Source: Desulfovibrio fairfieldensis (lineage in GTDB: Bacteria; Desulfobacterota; Desulfovibrionia; Desulfovibrionales; Desulfovibrionaceae). From it: a DNA stretch of 64,000 bases. The translations under genes and the position numbers were made by a program. The stretch lies in assembly GCF_001553605.1 (NCBI RefSeq), contig NZ_CP014229.1, positions 3,004,501 to 3,068,500 on the forward strand, in the 5' to 3' direction. Positions 17,105-26,331 of this stretch are shown here, piece by piece; positions within the stretch are counted from its first letter, which is position 1; every line of letters starts with the position of its first letter. The notes under the pieces are model-generated. The model ran no database searches. It had not been told where the DNA came from and saw only the letters and a program-made list of their open reading frames with translations.

Positions 17105-18055
17105 ATGCAGGCCGTGGATTCCGACACCTATCTGCAAGCCCTTTTGTCCGCCCCCCGTCCGGGGGCGGACAAATTCCTGGCCTTTTACGATCACCGGGTG
17201 GGATGCATCGGCACGGACCCGCGCCTCCTGCTCCTGCCCCTGGACGATCATATCTGCCATCGCGGCGACGGCCTGTTCGAAAGCATCTGTTACCGGGAGC
17301 GGAAGATTTTCGTCCTGGACGAACACCTGGCCCGGATGCGCGACGGCGCGCAGGCCCTGGACATCACGCCGCCCTGCTCCTGGGAGGAAATGCGCGCGCG
17401 CATTCTGGACGTGGCCCGCGCCTCGGGGCGGGCCCACGGCGACCTGCGCGTCTTTCTCAGCCGGGGGCCGGGCGGTTTCGGCGTTTCCCCGCAGGAATGC
17501 CCGCAGGCCGGTCTGTACATTGTGGCCCTGGCCTCCAGGCTGCCCTCCGAGGAATTGTACCGCAAAGGGCTCACGGCCTTCAGCAGCGCCATTCCGCCCA
17601 AGCAGGAATATCTGGCCCGGATCAAGAACACCAATTATCTGCCCAACGTCTTCATGGCCGTGGAGGCCCGCCAAAAAGGCATGGACGTGGCCGTGACCTT
17701 TGACGAGAACGGCTTCATGGGCGAAGCGGCCATTGCCAACCTGGGCATTGTGGACGCGCGGGGCCGCCTGCGCAGCCCGGAACTGCGCCGCATCCTGCCC
17801 GGCACCACCCTGCTGGCGGCCCTCAAGCTGGCCGAGGAACGCATGCCGGTCATCCAGGCGCCCATCCACAAAGAGGATATCGCCACGGCCCGCGAAATGC
17901 TGCTGTTCACCAGCGCCACGCTCTGCGTGGGCGTCACTCATTTTGACGGCAGGCCCGTGGGCCAGGGGGACTACCGGGGCCGCCCCGGCCCCACGGCCCT
18001 CTGGCTCAAAGACGCCCTGCTCGCGCAGATGCTGGCCCAGGGCACGCCTTACTGA
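17105..18055 (+). CDS. Class IV aminotransferase (PabC/IlvE/DAAT family)
   Basis: This protein has 316 aa from ATG 17105; the frame is open back to 17072, overlapping asd. It is a PLP enzyme of fold type IV: DHICHRGDGLFES near the N-terminus, the probable PLP lysine in ARIKNTNYLPN, and FMGEAAIANLGIV in the core. It could be aminodeoxychorismate lyase, a branched-chain or a D-amino-acid aminotransferase; the sequence alone does not decide. Its stop overlaps the next start (TGATG), so it is translationally coupled to the glycosyltransferase. Confidence 0.88.
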   Translation: MQAVDSDTYLQALLSAPRPGADKFLAFYDHRVGCIGTDPRLLLLPLDDHICHRGDGLFESICYRERKIFVLDEHLARMRDGAQALDITPPCSWEEMRARILDVARASGRAHGDLRVFLSRGPGGFGVSPQECPQAGLYIVALASRLPSEELYRKGLTAFSSAIPPKQEYLARIKNTNYLPNVFMAVEARQKGMDVAVTFDENGFMGEAAIANLGIVDARGRLRSPELRRILPGTTLLAALKLAEERMPVIQAPIHKEDIATAREMLLFTSATLCVGVTHFDGRPVGQGDYRGRPGPTALWLKDALLAQMLAQGTPY

Positions 18056-19305
18056 TGCGTATCCTGCTGCTCTCCCTTCAGGACGAAAATCAGGACGCCG
18101 CGCCCGCCGGCTCCACGCGCGCGCGGGTCCGGCGGCTGGAGGAGGAACAGACCCTGGCCCTGGTCAGAGCCATGCGTGACGGAGGGCGCCTGGCCCCTCT
18201 GCTGGTCTGCCTCAAGGGCTCGCGCCTGCACGAGCGCGCACGCGCCCTGAATCTGCCCCTGCTGGCCATGAGCGGCACGGGCAATCCCCTGGCCCTCTTG
18301 CGCCTCTGGAACCGGCAACGGCGGCATAAAAAGCTGTTGATCCAGACCGTGGGCGAGGAAGCCCTAGCTCTGGGCCGCCGTGTGCTGCGCATGCGCCCGT
18401 CCGGCAGCGCGCTGCTCGCGCACGCCTTCTTTTTGCGGCCGCCCGCGCCGGAACGGTGCAAAAGCAAAGAGATGCGCGCCGCCCGCTATATCCTCTGCGG
18501 TTCCAAACACGTGCAAAACCGAATTCTGGCCGCCTGGGAACAAGCGCCCGATGCCGCCGCGCCCGTCGTTCCCCCCATCGTTCCCGCAGACGCCCTGCCC
18601 CTGCTGCCGCCGGGCATCTGCCTGGAAGGCTTTGATCCGCCCAGCTCGTTCCGGGAGGAAGAAGGGCGGCACTTCATTTTCGGCATGGGGGAAAGCCTTG
18701 CGCCGCGATCCGGCGCGCAGTTGGTGGCGCGGGCCATGGCCGCCATCTGGCAGCGCGACGACCTGCCCCCCTGGGAAGTGCGCATGCTGGGCGGCGGTCC
18801 GCGTTTTCAGGAAGTGCTGGAAGAGGCCGCCGCCCTGGGTGTGGAATCGCGCCTCTGCCTGCTCAACGAACAGTACGCGCCGGATGTGCTGCGGGATTGC
18901 CACGCCTGGCTCGCGCCGGGTTCCTCGCCCGAGGAAGCGCCGGATACGCTCTGGTCTGGCTTCGCGGCGGGCCTGCCGGTCATTTGCAGCCGAAGCGGCC
19001 TGCACCTGGAACGCCTGGGCGGCCCGGACCAGGCGCAGAACGCGGCCCTGGCCGTGGAGGAGAACGATCCCCAGGCTCTGGCCAAGGCCATGATCGAAAT
19101 CATGCAGGATGCGGAGCTGCGGCACAGACTGGCGCAATGCGGCCGCGCGCTGGCCCGGGCCACCGGCCTGCAGCACATGGCCGACCAGGCTTGCGCCCTG
19201 TTCGAAGCCTGGCTGCGGGCTCTGGGGACCGACGCGCCCGCCCCGGCGGAGAAAACTCCGGATACGCGGGAGCCTGCGGCGGCCCAGCGCGACGAATCGT
19301 CTTAG
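18055..19305 (+). CDS. Glycosyltransferase, GT4-like (GT-B fold)
   Basis: This protein has 416 aa. The C-terminal half has the GT4 pattern: FGMGESLAPRSGAQLVARAM, VRMLGGGPRFQEVLEEAAALGV and the donor-sugar site AWLAPGSSPEEAPDTLWSGFAAGLPVI (E-x7-E type). The N-terminal half is less conserved. The C-terminal 25 residues are Pro/Ala/Glu-rich. A role in lipopolysaccharide or cell-surface sugar assembly is likely but the acceptor is unknown. The TAG stop lies at the first bases of a family-1 hairpin repeat. Confidence 0.85.
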   Translation: MRILLLSLQDENQDAAPAGSTRARVRRLEEEQTLALVRAMRDGGRLAPLLVCLKGSRLHERARALNLPLLAMSGTGNPLALLRLWNRQRRHKKLLIQTVGEEALALGRRVLRMRPSGSALLAHAFFLRPPAPERCKSKEMRAARYILCGSKHVQNRILAAWEQAPDAAAPVVPPIVPADALPLLPPGICLEGFDPPSSFREEEGRHFIFGMGESLAPRSGAQLVARAMAAIWQRDDLPPWEVRMLGGGPRFQEVLEEAAALGVESRLCLLNEQYAPDVLRDCHAWLAPGSSPEEAPDTLWSGFAAGLPVICSRSGLHLERLGGPDQAQNAALAVEENDPQALAKAMIEIMQDAELRHRLAQCGRALARATGLQHMADQACALFEAWLRALGTDAPAPAEKTPDTREPAAAQRDESS

Positions 19306-19451
19306 GGTCTGTTAACACTATAGAATTTTTGTTCGCCTGCAAGGAAGATAAACCTGCTTTGAGGGAGTGTACTCTTCTGGTACTCGACCGAAAAAGCAGG
19401 TGAAATCTGACGCGGCAGGAGGGCAAAAAGGCATAGCGTTAACAGGCCCTA
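19303..19451. repeat. Hairpin repeat family 1, long copy (near-identical to 29738-29887)
   Basis: The ends are TAGGGTCTGTTAACAC and the inverted GCGTTAACAGGCCCTAG. Inside, the arms TTTTTGTTCGCCTGC and GCAGGAGGGCAAAAA pair around the constant blocks AAGGAAG, GAGTGTACTC, GTACTCGACC and CTGACGC, with an inner stem CCTGCTTT/AAAGCAGG. The copy at 29738 differs by about one base. Confidence 0.9.
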
Positions 19452-19601
19452 GAGCGGATTACCGTTGCGATACTCCACAATGAGTCTTTTTGCGCAACGC
19501 CCGCTTCGCCGTTTACCGGCGCGAATAAATTGCGCTTACGCCTCCGTGGCGGGCGTCTGCTCACGCAGCCGCCAGAGCAATTTCAAAGTGAACTTGCTCT
19601 A
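19451..19601. repeat. TAGAGC-ended cassette
   Basis: It starts AGAGCGGATTACC right after the previous repeat and ends AACTTGCTCTA. The last 50 bp (19552-19601) are the reverse complement of 29886-29935 with 49 of 50 bases identical. Together with the previous repeat it fills the gap 19306-19626, which has no gene. Confidence 0.8.
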
Positions 19602-19626
19602 ACCTCCAGCCTTTTTCAGGACACCC

Positions 19627-20532
19627 ATGAAGTGTAAAATCTGCAAGGCCCCGGCGGCCGTGGCCCTTAAAAGCCATAATGCCGCCTTCTGCCCGGACTG
19701 CTACAAGGATTTTTTCGCCCGCCAGGTCGCGCGCGGCATTGAAGGCCAAAAGCTCTTTACCCGCGACGAGCGTATTCTGGTGGCTCTTTCCGGCGGCAAG
19801 GACTCCCTGGCCCTGATGCTGGAGCTGGCCCGCCAGGATTACAACGTCACCGGCCTGCACATCGACCTGGCCATTCCCGGCTCCTCGGCGGCGGCGCGGG
19901 GAGTGGTGGAGCGTTTCTGCGCCAAGCACGGCCTCAAGCTGCTGATCAAGGACATGGCCGCCGAGGGCCTGCCCATTCCGGCGGTCAAGGAACGCCTGCA
20001 CCGGCCGATCTGTTCGGCCTGCGGCAAGATCAAGCGCCACTTCTTCAACAAGGTGGCGCTGGACGAAGGCTTTGACGCCCTGGCCACGGGCCACAACCTG
20101 GACGACGAGGCGGCCCGCCTGTTCAGCAATACCCTGCGCTGGGACACGGCCTACCTTTCGGATCAGGGCCCCCTGCTGCCCGGCGAGCACGGCTTTGCCC
20201 GCAAGGTCAAACCGCTCTGGCGGCTCACGGAATTTGAAACCGCCAACTACGCCTTTCTAATGGGCATTGAAAACCATTACGCGCCCTGCCCCTACAGCCC
20301 CGGCGCCAGCTTCACCGTGCTCAAGGGCTTGCTGCAACGCCTGGAAACGGCCATGCCCGGCCGCAAACTGGATTTCTACCAGGGCTTTCTGGCGCGCGGG
20401 CGGCCCGTCTTCGCCCGGCGCGAGGCCGAGGAGGGCGTGGAACTGGCCCCCTGCCCGCAGTGCGGCTACCCCACCTCTTCCGGCGATCTCTGCGGGGTTT
20501 GCCGGATACGGGAGGCGCTGCGGGGCGAGTAG
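19627..20532 (+). CDS. TtuA/Ncs6-type tRNA 2-thiouridine synthetase family protein
   Basis: This protein has 301 aa. It starts with a zinc finger (CKIC and CPDC), then an ATP PP-loop LVALSGGKDSLALM, the conserved cysteine pair of the group (ICSACGKIKR and NHYAPCPYS), and a C-terminal second zinc finger (CPQCGYP and CGVCRI). This is the TtcA/TtuA/Ncs6 superfamily, in the two-zinc-finger TtuA/Ncs6 branch, which thiolates tRNA uridines using ATP and a sulfur carrier. The exact tRNA position is not known. RBS CAGGA precedes ATG. Confidence 0.9.
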   Translation: MKCKICKAPAAVALKSHNAAFCPDCYKDFFARQVARGIEGQKLFTRDERILVALSGGKDSLALMLELARQDYNVTGLHIDLAIPGSSAAARGVVERFCAKHGLKLLIKDMAAEGLPIPAVKERLHRPICSACGKIKRHFFNKVALDEGFDALATGHNLDDEAARLFSNTLRWDTAYLSDQGPLLPGEHGFARKVKPLWRLTEFETANYAFLMGIENHYAPCPYSPGASFTVLKGLLQRLETAMPGRKLDFYQGFLARGRPVFARREAEEGVELAPCPQCGYPTSSGDLCGVCRIREALRGE

Positions 20533-20552
20533 CCTTGCCTGCCCTGCCCCTG

Positions 20553-20788
20553 GGGTCATTCTGTTCTCCGTCCGCTGTGTTATTCTGCCCTCCGGGTACG
20601 AAGGCTTACGGCGTGCCGCCGTTTGGGCCGCCTCCGGCGCGGGCAGGGGCCGGAGGCGTGAATCCTCCGTGTCCGCAGGGCCCGGAGTACCTCATCCGCA
20701 TGACAAGCCCATAGAACAAGTACCTTTGAAAAATAACCCGCTCTAAATACAAAATCACTCTGCCGACGGCAGGAGAACAGAATGACCC
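20553..20788. mobile_element. MITE-like element with 17-bp terminal inverted repeats (R2 full copy)
   Basis: GGGTCATTCTGTTCTCC (20553-20569) and its exact complement (20772-20788) bound 236 bp with no credible gene. The left 95 bp resemble 7064-7158. No obvious target-site duplication was recognised. Confidence 0.7.
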
Positions 20789-20837
20789 TGCCCCGCGCGT
20801 ATTGCTCCCCCGCCGCCAAGGCGCTATCCTGCGTTTT

Positions 20838-21533
20838 ATGAACATCCTGCGCAAAGCTCTGCAACGGGGCCTGACCCCGAGCAATATCATCAGCTATGTC
20901 TGCCTGGAGAGCATGCGGCTCTGGGGCGCGTTCTGGGGCACAGTGCGCCTGCGCTGCAAGGCCGCCCTGCTGGGCGTGGCCGTGGGGCCGGGCACGCGTG
21001 CCCACGGGCCCGTGGGCCTGTTGCGCTGGCCGGGCGGCAGCATCCGCATCGGCGCGCGCGCCAGTCTGATTTCCTCCCGGCGGCGGGCCACGGCGGCCAG
21101 CCTGTACGCGCCCGTGCGCCTGCGCGTGTTCGGGCCAGGCGCGGCCATCGAAATCGGCGAGGGCGCGCAGCTCAGCGGCACGTCCGTCACCGCGCGCTCG
21201 CAACGCATCAGCATCGGCCGTCAGGTTCTGCTGGCCCCCAACTGCGTAATTGTGGATTCGGACTTCCACGCCCCCTGGCCGCCCGAGGCCCGCGCCACGG
21301 AACCGGGCCTGGAACGTGACGCGCCGGTGAGCATCGGGGACTACGTCTGGATCGGCATGAACTGCCTGATTCTCAAGGGCGTGAGCATCGGCGAGGGCGC
21401 CATGATCGGCGCGGGCAGCGTGGTGACCCGCGACGTGCCGCCCTTCTGCCTGGCCGCGGGCGCGCCAGCGCGCGTGCTGCGCCGCCTGGGCCCGGAGGAC
21501 GCCATGCCCGGTTCAGAAGGCCGGGGAGCCTGA
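20838..21533 (+). CDS. Hexapeptide-repeat acyltransferase (WbbJ/LbetaH family)
   Basis: This protein has 231 aa from ATG 20838. The C-terminal part shows left-handed beta-helix repeats and the acetyltransferase signature (VSIGDYVWIGMNCLILKG, VSIGEGAMIGAGSVVTRDV, LAAGAPARVLRRLG). It would O- or N-acylate a sugar or polysaccharide precursor. An in-frame ATG at 20802 is possible, but it is too close to the MITE end and has no ribosome site. It is followed immediately by the helicase gene. Confidence 0.88.
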   Translation: MNILRKALQRGLTPSNIISYVCLESMRLWGAFWGTVRLRCKAALLGVAVGPGTRAHGPVGLLRWPGGSIRIGARASLISSRRRATAASLYAPVRLRVFGPGAAIEIGEGAQLSGTSVTARSQRISIGRQVLLAPNCVIVDSDFHAPWPPEARATEPGLERDAPVSIGDYVWIGMNCLILKGVSIGEGAMIGAGSVVTRDVPPFCLAAGAPARVLRRLGPEDAMPGSEGRGA

Positions 21534-21534
21534 G

Positions 21535-24500
21535 ATGGATGCCGGAAGAGGAACCCCCGCAGGCGTCGGCGAATACATTGCCGCGTTGCTGGCCTCAGCC
21601 AAAATGGGCGACCAGGTCACCCATCACCGCCTGCTGCCCGGCGCGGAACCCGTGTTCGCGCCCAGCCGCCTGCCTTGGCCGCGCGCCATCGGCAATCTGC
21701 TGGAAGAGCGCGGCGTCCGCCTTTACAGCCATCAGGCCCTGGCCACGGACCACATCCGCGCCGGGCATTCCGTGGTGGTGGCAACGCCCACGGCCAGCGG
21801 CAAAAGCCTGATCTACAATCTGCCCGTGCTGGAGCGCCATCTGCACGATCCCGACGCCAGGGCGCTCTATCTCTTTCCGCTCAAGGCCCTGGCCCAGGAC
21901 CAGCTGGCGGCCTTCACGGCCCTGACCGCGACCTGGCCCGAGGCGGCCCGGCCCACAGCCGCGCTCTACGACGGCGACACCAGCGACCATTTCCGGCGCA
22001 AGATCCGGCGCGATCCGCCCACGGTGCTGGTCAGCAATCCGGAAATGCTGCACCTGGGCATCTTGCCCCACCACGAGCAGTGGGCCGCCTTTCTGGCGGG
22101 CCTGACCCACGTGGTGGTGGACGAGGCCCACACCTACCGGGGGGTGTTCGGCGCGCACATGGCCCAGGTCTTCCGGCGGCTGAACCGTCTGGCCGGGCGC
22201 TACGGCGCGCGGCCCACCTATGTGCTCTGCACGGCCACGGTGGGCAATCCCGGCGAATTGGCAAGCGGGCTTATCGGCGCGGGCGACAGCGCGCCTGTCG
22301 TCGTTGAAGAACCGGACGCAATGGCGGAAACGCCGCGCCCGGCCGATGCGCCTGTGGTCATTGACACGTCGGGCGCGCCCCAGGGGCCGCGCCATTTCGT
22401 GTTTCTCAATCCCGAGCAGAGTCCGGCCACGGCGGCCATCGACCTGCTCAAGGCGGCGCTGGCCCGCAATCTGCGCACCATCGTCTACTGCCGCTCGCGC
22501 CGGATGACCGAGCTGGTCAGCCTCTGGGCGGGCAGCCGGTCCGGCCCGTACAAGGAACGCATTTCCGCCTACCGCGCGGGCTTTCTGCCCGAGGAGCGCC
22601 GGAGCATCGAAGCCCGCATGGCCTCGGGCGAGCTGCTGGCCGTGGTCAGCACCAGCGCTCTGGAGCTGGGCATCGACATCGGCGGCCTGGACGTCTGCAT
22701 TCTGGTGGGCTATCCCGGCACGGTCATGGCAACCCTCCAGCGCGGCGGCCGGGTGGGCCGGGCGCAGCAGGAATCGGCGGTCATCGTGGTGGCCGGGGAG
22801 GACGCCCTGGACCAGTATTTCGCCCGCAATCCCGAGGATTTTTTCAGCCGCCCGCCGGAAAAGGCCGTGGTCAATCCGGACAACGAGGTCATTCTGGCCC
22901 GGCATCTGGAATGCGCCGCCGCCGAACTGCCCCTGAGCGCGGATGAGCCCTGGCTGCACTCCGCGGGCGCGCGCCGGGCCGTGCGCGAACTCCGCAAGCA
23001 AAGCCTGCTGCTGCAATCCGCCGACGGCAGGCAATGGCTGGCCGCGCGCAAGCGGCCCCAGCGCCTGGTGGACCTGCGCGGCACGGGCCAAAGCTACAGC
23101 ATCGAGGATCAGGAGGGCGCTGTCATCGGCTCGGTGGACGGCTTCCGGGCCTGGCGCGAAACCCATCCCGGCGCGGTCTACCTGCACCGGGGCCGCACGT
23201 ACGTTATTGAGGAAGTGGACCCCGGCCGGGCCGCGATCCGCGCCAAAGAAGCCAACGTTTCCTGGTTCACGCGCACGCGCGGGCAGAAAAGCACGGACAT
23301 CCTGGAAGAGACGGAGCGCCTTGCCATCGGCCGCTGCCTGGTCTGCCGGGGCAGGCTGCGGATCACCGAGCGCATTACCGGCTATGAAAAACGCGCGACG
23401 TCCGGCAACCGCCTGCTGACCATCGTGCCTCTGGACGCGCCGCCCCAGGTCTTTGAAACCGAGGGCCTCTGGTACGTGATTCCGGACGCTGTCCGGGCCG
23501 GGCTGGAGGAGCGCTTCCTGCATTTCATGGGCTCCATCCACGCTCTGGAGCACGCAATCATCGGCCTGTTGCCCTTGCAGGTCATGGCCGACCGCAACGA
23601 CTTCGGCGGCATTTCCATTCCGCTGCATCCCCAGACGGGACTGCCCTGCGTTTTCGTCTACGACGGCCTGCCCGGCGGCGCGGGCCTCACCCGCCAGGCC
23701 TTTGCCGGAGCGCGGGAACTGCTGGAAGCCACGCGCCGGGTTGTGGGGGCCTGCCCCTGCGAGGACGGCTGCCCCTCCTGCGTGCATTCGCCCAAATGCG
23801 GCTCGGGCAACCGGCCCATCAGCAAACAGGGCGCTCTGGCCCTGCTGGACGAACTGCTCGCGCCGGGCGGCGAAGGCGAAGCCCTTTGCCGGGAACTGCG
23901 AATCAGCCCGGCCCCGGAACATTTGGACGACCTCCCGAATGACCGCCTGGAGGCGAACCTGAACGCCGGAGCGGGAGCCCCTCCGGATATCCGTCCGCGA
24001 GAAACGCCGGGCACGCCGTTCGCCAACGCCCCGCGCCAGGAGAAAATTATGGAAAACAGGCCCGCGACTCCGGCAGCTCCTCCCGTGCCCGACAGCCTCA
24101 CGGTCCATATTCCCGTGCCGCCGCCCCGGCATTATGTGGTCTTTGACGTGGAAACCCGGCGCTCGGCGGCTGACGTCGGCGGCTGGCACAAAGCCGGACA
24201 AATGGGCGTGAGCGTCACCGTGCTCTACGACAGCCTGGCCGACGACTATTTTTCCTACAGCCAGGACGAACTGCCCGCCCTGTTCGAGCGCCTGCGCGCC
24301 GCCGAGACCGTGGTGGGCTTCAACAGCCTGCGTTTCGACTATGCGGTGCTCACGCCCTTTGCGCCCTTTGAGCTGCGCGCCCTGCCCAGCCTGGATTTGC
24401 TCCAGCGCATCAAGGAGCGCCTCAACTATCGGATTTCGCTCGACAACCTGGGCCAGGCCACGCTCGGCGAACCCAAAAGCGCCGACGGCCTGCAGGCCCT

Positions 24501-24669
24501 GCAATGGTGGAAGGAAGGCCGCTGCGAGGAAATCGCGGCCTATTGCCGCAAGGATGTGGACCTGACCCGCCGCCTCTATCTCTTCGGCCTGCGCGAGGGC
24601 TATCTGCTGTTCACCAACAAGGCCGCGCAGCGTGTGCGCGTGCCCGTGGATTTCGGACAACGGCCATGA
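21535..24669 (+). CDS. MrfA-like DEAH-box helicase fused to a MrfB-like DEDD exonuclease
   Basis: This protein has 1044 aa. Residues about 1-780 are a superfamily 2 helicase of the MrfA/Hrq1 type: Walker A ATPTASGKS (~85), DEAH box VVDEAHTY (~193), LCTATVGN, QRGGRVGRA (~402), the DUF1998 region and a four-Cys motif CPCEDGCPSCVHSPKC (~740). After a Pro-rich linker, residues about 865-1040 form an RNase H-like exonuclease: FDVET, GFNSLRFDYAVL and AAYCRKDVDLTRRLY give the D-E-D-D residues (DEDDy). In Bacillus subtilis MrfA and MrfB are separate and repair mitomycin C damage. An in-frame ATG at 24049 with AGGAGAAAATT before it could also make the exonuclease alone. It overlaps the next gene (ATGA). 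Confidence 0.9.
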   Translation: MDAGRGTPAGVGEYIAALLASAKMGDQVTHHRLLPGAEPVFAPSRLPWPRAIGNLLEERGVRLYSHQALATDHIRAGHSVVVATPTASGKSLIYNLPVLERHLHDPDARALYLFPLKALAQDQLAAFTALTATWPEAARPTAALYDGDTSDHFRRKIRRDPPTVLVSNPEMLHLGILPHHEQWAAFLAGLTHVVVDEAHTYRGVFGAHMAQVFRRLNRLAGRYGARPTYVLCTATVGNPGELASGLIGAGDSAPVVVEEPDAMAETPRPADAPVVIDTSGAPQGPRHFVFLNPEQSPATAAIDLLKAALARNLRTIVYCRSRRMTELVSLWAGSRSGPYKERISAYRAGFLPEERRSIEARMASGELLAVVSTSALELGIDIGGLDVCILVGYPGTVMATLQRGGRVGRAQQESAVIVVAGEDALDQYFARNPEDFFSRPPEKAVVNPDNEVILARHLECAAAELPLSADEPWLHSAGARRAVRELRKQSLLLQSADGRQWLAARKRPQRLVDLRGTGQSYSIEDQEGAVIGSVDGFRAWRETHPGAVYLHRGRTYVIEEVDPGRAAIRAKEANVSWFTRTRGQKSTDILEETERLAIGRCLVCRGRLRITERITGYEKRATSGNRLLTIVPLDAPPQVFETEGLWYVIPDAVRAGLEERFLHFMGSIHALEHAIIGLLPLQVMADRNDFGGISIPLHPQTGLPCVFVYDGLPGGAGLTRQAFAGARELLEATRRVVGACPCEDGCPSCVHSPKCGSGNRPISKQGALALLDELLAPGGEGEALCRELRISPAPEHLDDLPNDRLEANLNAGAGAPPDIRPRETPGTPFANAPRQEKIMENRPATPAAPPVPDSLTVHIPVPPPRHYVVFDVETRRSAADVGGWHKAGQMGVSVTVLYDSLADDYFSYSQDELPALFERLRAAETVVGFNSLRFDYAVLTPFAPFELRALPSLDLLQRIKERLNYRISLDNLGQATLGEPKSADGLQALQWWKEGRCEEIAAYCRKDVDLTRRLYLFGLREGYLLFTNKAAQRVRVPVDFGQRP

Positions 24670-25997
24670 ACAGAACGGATGCGGAACTGGCGGCGGCCCT
24701 GATCACCTGGCGGCGCGAGCTGCACCGGCATCCCGAAACGGGCTGGACGGAATTCTGGACCACGGCCTTTGCGGCGGACGTCCTGCACTCTCTGGGCTAT
24801 GCCCCGCGCGTGGGCCGCGAAATCCTCAATCCGGACCAGCGCATGGGCCTGCCCGCCCCTGCCGTGCTCGAGCGGGCGCGGCAACGGGCCGTTCAGGAAG
24901 GCGCCGCCCCCCGCTGGCTTGAGCGCATGGGCCCGGCCACCGGGCTTGTGGCGGATCTGCATCCCGGCCGGGAGCCGGATCTGGTGTTGCGTTTCGATCT
25001 GGACGCCCTGGAAATGCCGGAGGCCGACGATGCCGGGCATCTCCCGGCGCGGGAGGGTTTCGCCTCCCGCCACCCCGGTCTCTGCCACGCCTGCGGCCAC
25101 GACGGGCATACGGCCCTGGGCCTGGGGCTGGCCGCTCTGCTGCGGCGGGACGCAACGCGCCTGGCGTGCAATGTGCGCCTGCTCTTCCAACCGGCGGAGG
25201 AAGGCGTGCGCGGCGCGTCCGCGCTGATCCAGCAGGTGCTGGGCGCGCGCCGTTTTCTGGCCGTGCACCTGGGGCTCGGCGCGCCGGAAAGCGGGAGCCT
25301 GGTCACCGGGCTGTCGGGCTTTCTGGCCACAACCAAATTCGACGCGCGCTTCACGGGCCACGCGGCGCATGCCGGGCTTGCTCCCGAGGCAGGACGCGAC
25401 GCCCTTCAGGGGGCCGCCGAAGCGCTGCTGGCCCTGCACGCCCTGCCTGACCAGACGGACCAGAGCGGGCAGGAGGGACAGGCGAAACAAAAAGGCCGGA
25501 TCAACGTGGGCCTGCTCGCGGGCGGCTCGGCCCGCAACATCGTGCCGGATCAGGCCGTCATGGCCTGCGAAACGCGTTGCGTTGACCGTGAGGCGGACAA
25601 CGCCCTGCTGGCCACGGCCAGCGCGACTCTGGGGCGCATTGCGCGTGAGCGGGAACTGGGCCTGGAGATCACGATTCAAGGCCGCGCGGGCTGCGCGAAC
25701 AGCGATGCGGAGCTGGCCCAACTGCTGGCCCGGACCGCCTTGGAACTGCCGCCGGGCCCGGACGGACAGCCCCTGTTCGCAGCGGGCAAAATATGTTCCG
25801 AGGGGCGCATGGCGGCCAGCGAAGACGCGGCCACCCTGATGGAAGCCGTGCAGCTGGGCGGCGGCCAGGCCGCTTATGCCCTGCTGGGCGCTGATCTGGC
25901 AGGCGGCCACCATACGCCGCATTTCGACTTTGACGAAAGCGTGCTCTGGCCGGGCGCGTTGTGGCTGGCGGCCGTGTGCGGAAGGCTGTGCGGCTAG
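24666..25997 (+). CDS. M20 family amidohydrolase (AbgA-like)
   Basis: This protein has 443 aa and is coupled to the helicase gene by ATGA. It is an M20D metallo-amidohydrolase: ELHRHPETGWTEFWT, LRFDLDALEMPEA, the metal site HACGHDGHTALGLG and FQPAEEGVRGA. The closest known type is the AbgA subunit of p-aminobenzoyl-glutamate hydrolase or an indole-acetyl-amino-acid hydrolase. The substrate is not evident. The TAG stop is also the first bases of a hairpin cassette. Confidence 0.9.
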   Translation: MNRTDAELAAALITWRRELHRHPETGWTEFWTTAFAADVLHSLGYAPRVGREILNPDQRMGLPAPAVLERARQRAVQEGAAPRWLERMGPATGLVADLHPGREPDLVLRFDLDALEMPEADDAGHLPAREGFASRHPGLCHACGHDGHTALGLGLAALLRRDATRLACNVRLLFQPAEEGVRGASALIQQVLGARRFLAVHLGLGAPESGSLVTGLSGFLATTKFDARFTGHAAHAGLAPEAGRDALQGAAEALLALHALPDQTDQSGQEGQAKQKGRINVGLLAGGSARNIVPDQAVMACETRCVDREADNALLATASATLGRIARERELGLEITIQGRAGCANSDAELAQLLARTALELPPGPDGQPLFAAGKICSEGRMAASEDAATLMEAVQLGGGQAAYALLGADLAGGHHTPHFDFDESVLWPGALWLAAVCGRLCG

Positions 25998-26134
25998 TGT
26001 CGCGTCAAGCGACACATATCGCAAACCCGCAAGGGGTTGCGCGCCGCCGCAGGCGGCGTAAGCACAGCAAAAACCACGTTTTTTGCTGTGCGGTCTTCAC
26101 GCTGAACCGACAGGTGAAGCGTGACATCTCACTA
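25994..26134. repeat. CTAG-ended cassette of five tandem hairpins
   Basis: It is bounded by CTAGTG and CACTAG. The stems are TGTCGC/GCGACA, GCAAACCC/GGGGTTGC, CGCCGCC/GGCGGCG, CACAGCAAAAA with its complement, and TTCAC/GTGAA. The first TAG is the stop codon of the M20 gene. The rest of the gap to 26331 holds a small CCCTCAT/ATGAGGG hairpin (26143-26163) and no gene. Confidence 0.75.
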
Positions 26135-26331
26135 GGCTCAGCCCTCATTGACGGTATGAGGGCCTTACGTATAGAGTGCGCCGTTACTTTGTTTTAACGG
26201 ATGTTGGATGCTGGATACCGTCATCATTGGATAAATGAGTTCCGCTGAGGCCGCAGGGCCGGCGGGACGCGAACATGGCCGGCCGTCTTTGCGCGGCGTC
26301 TTGTCGTTTATCCATTGACACGAGGTATCCC

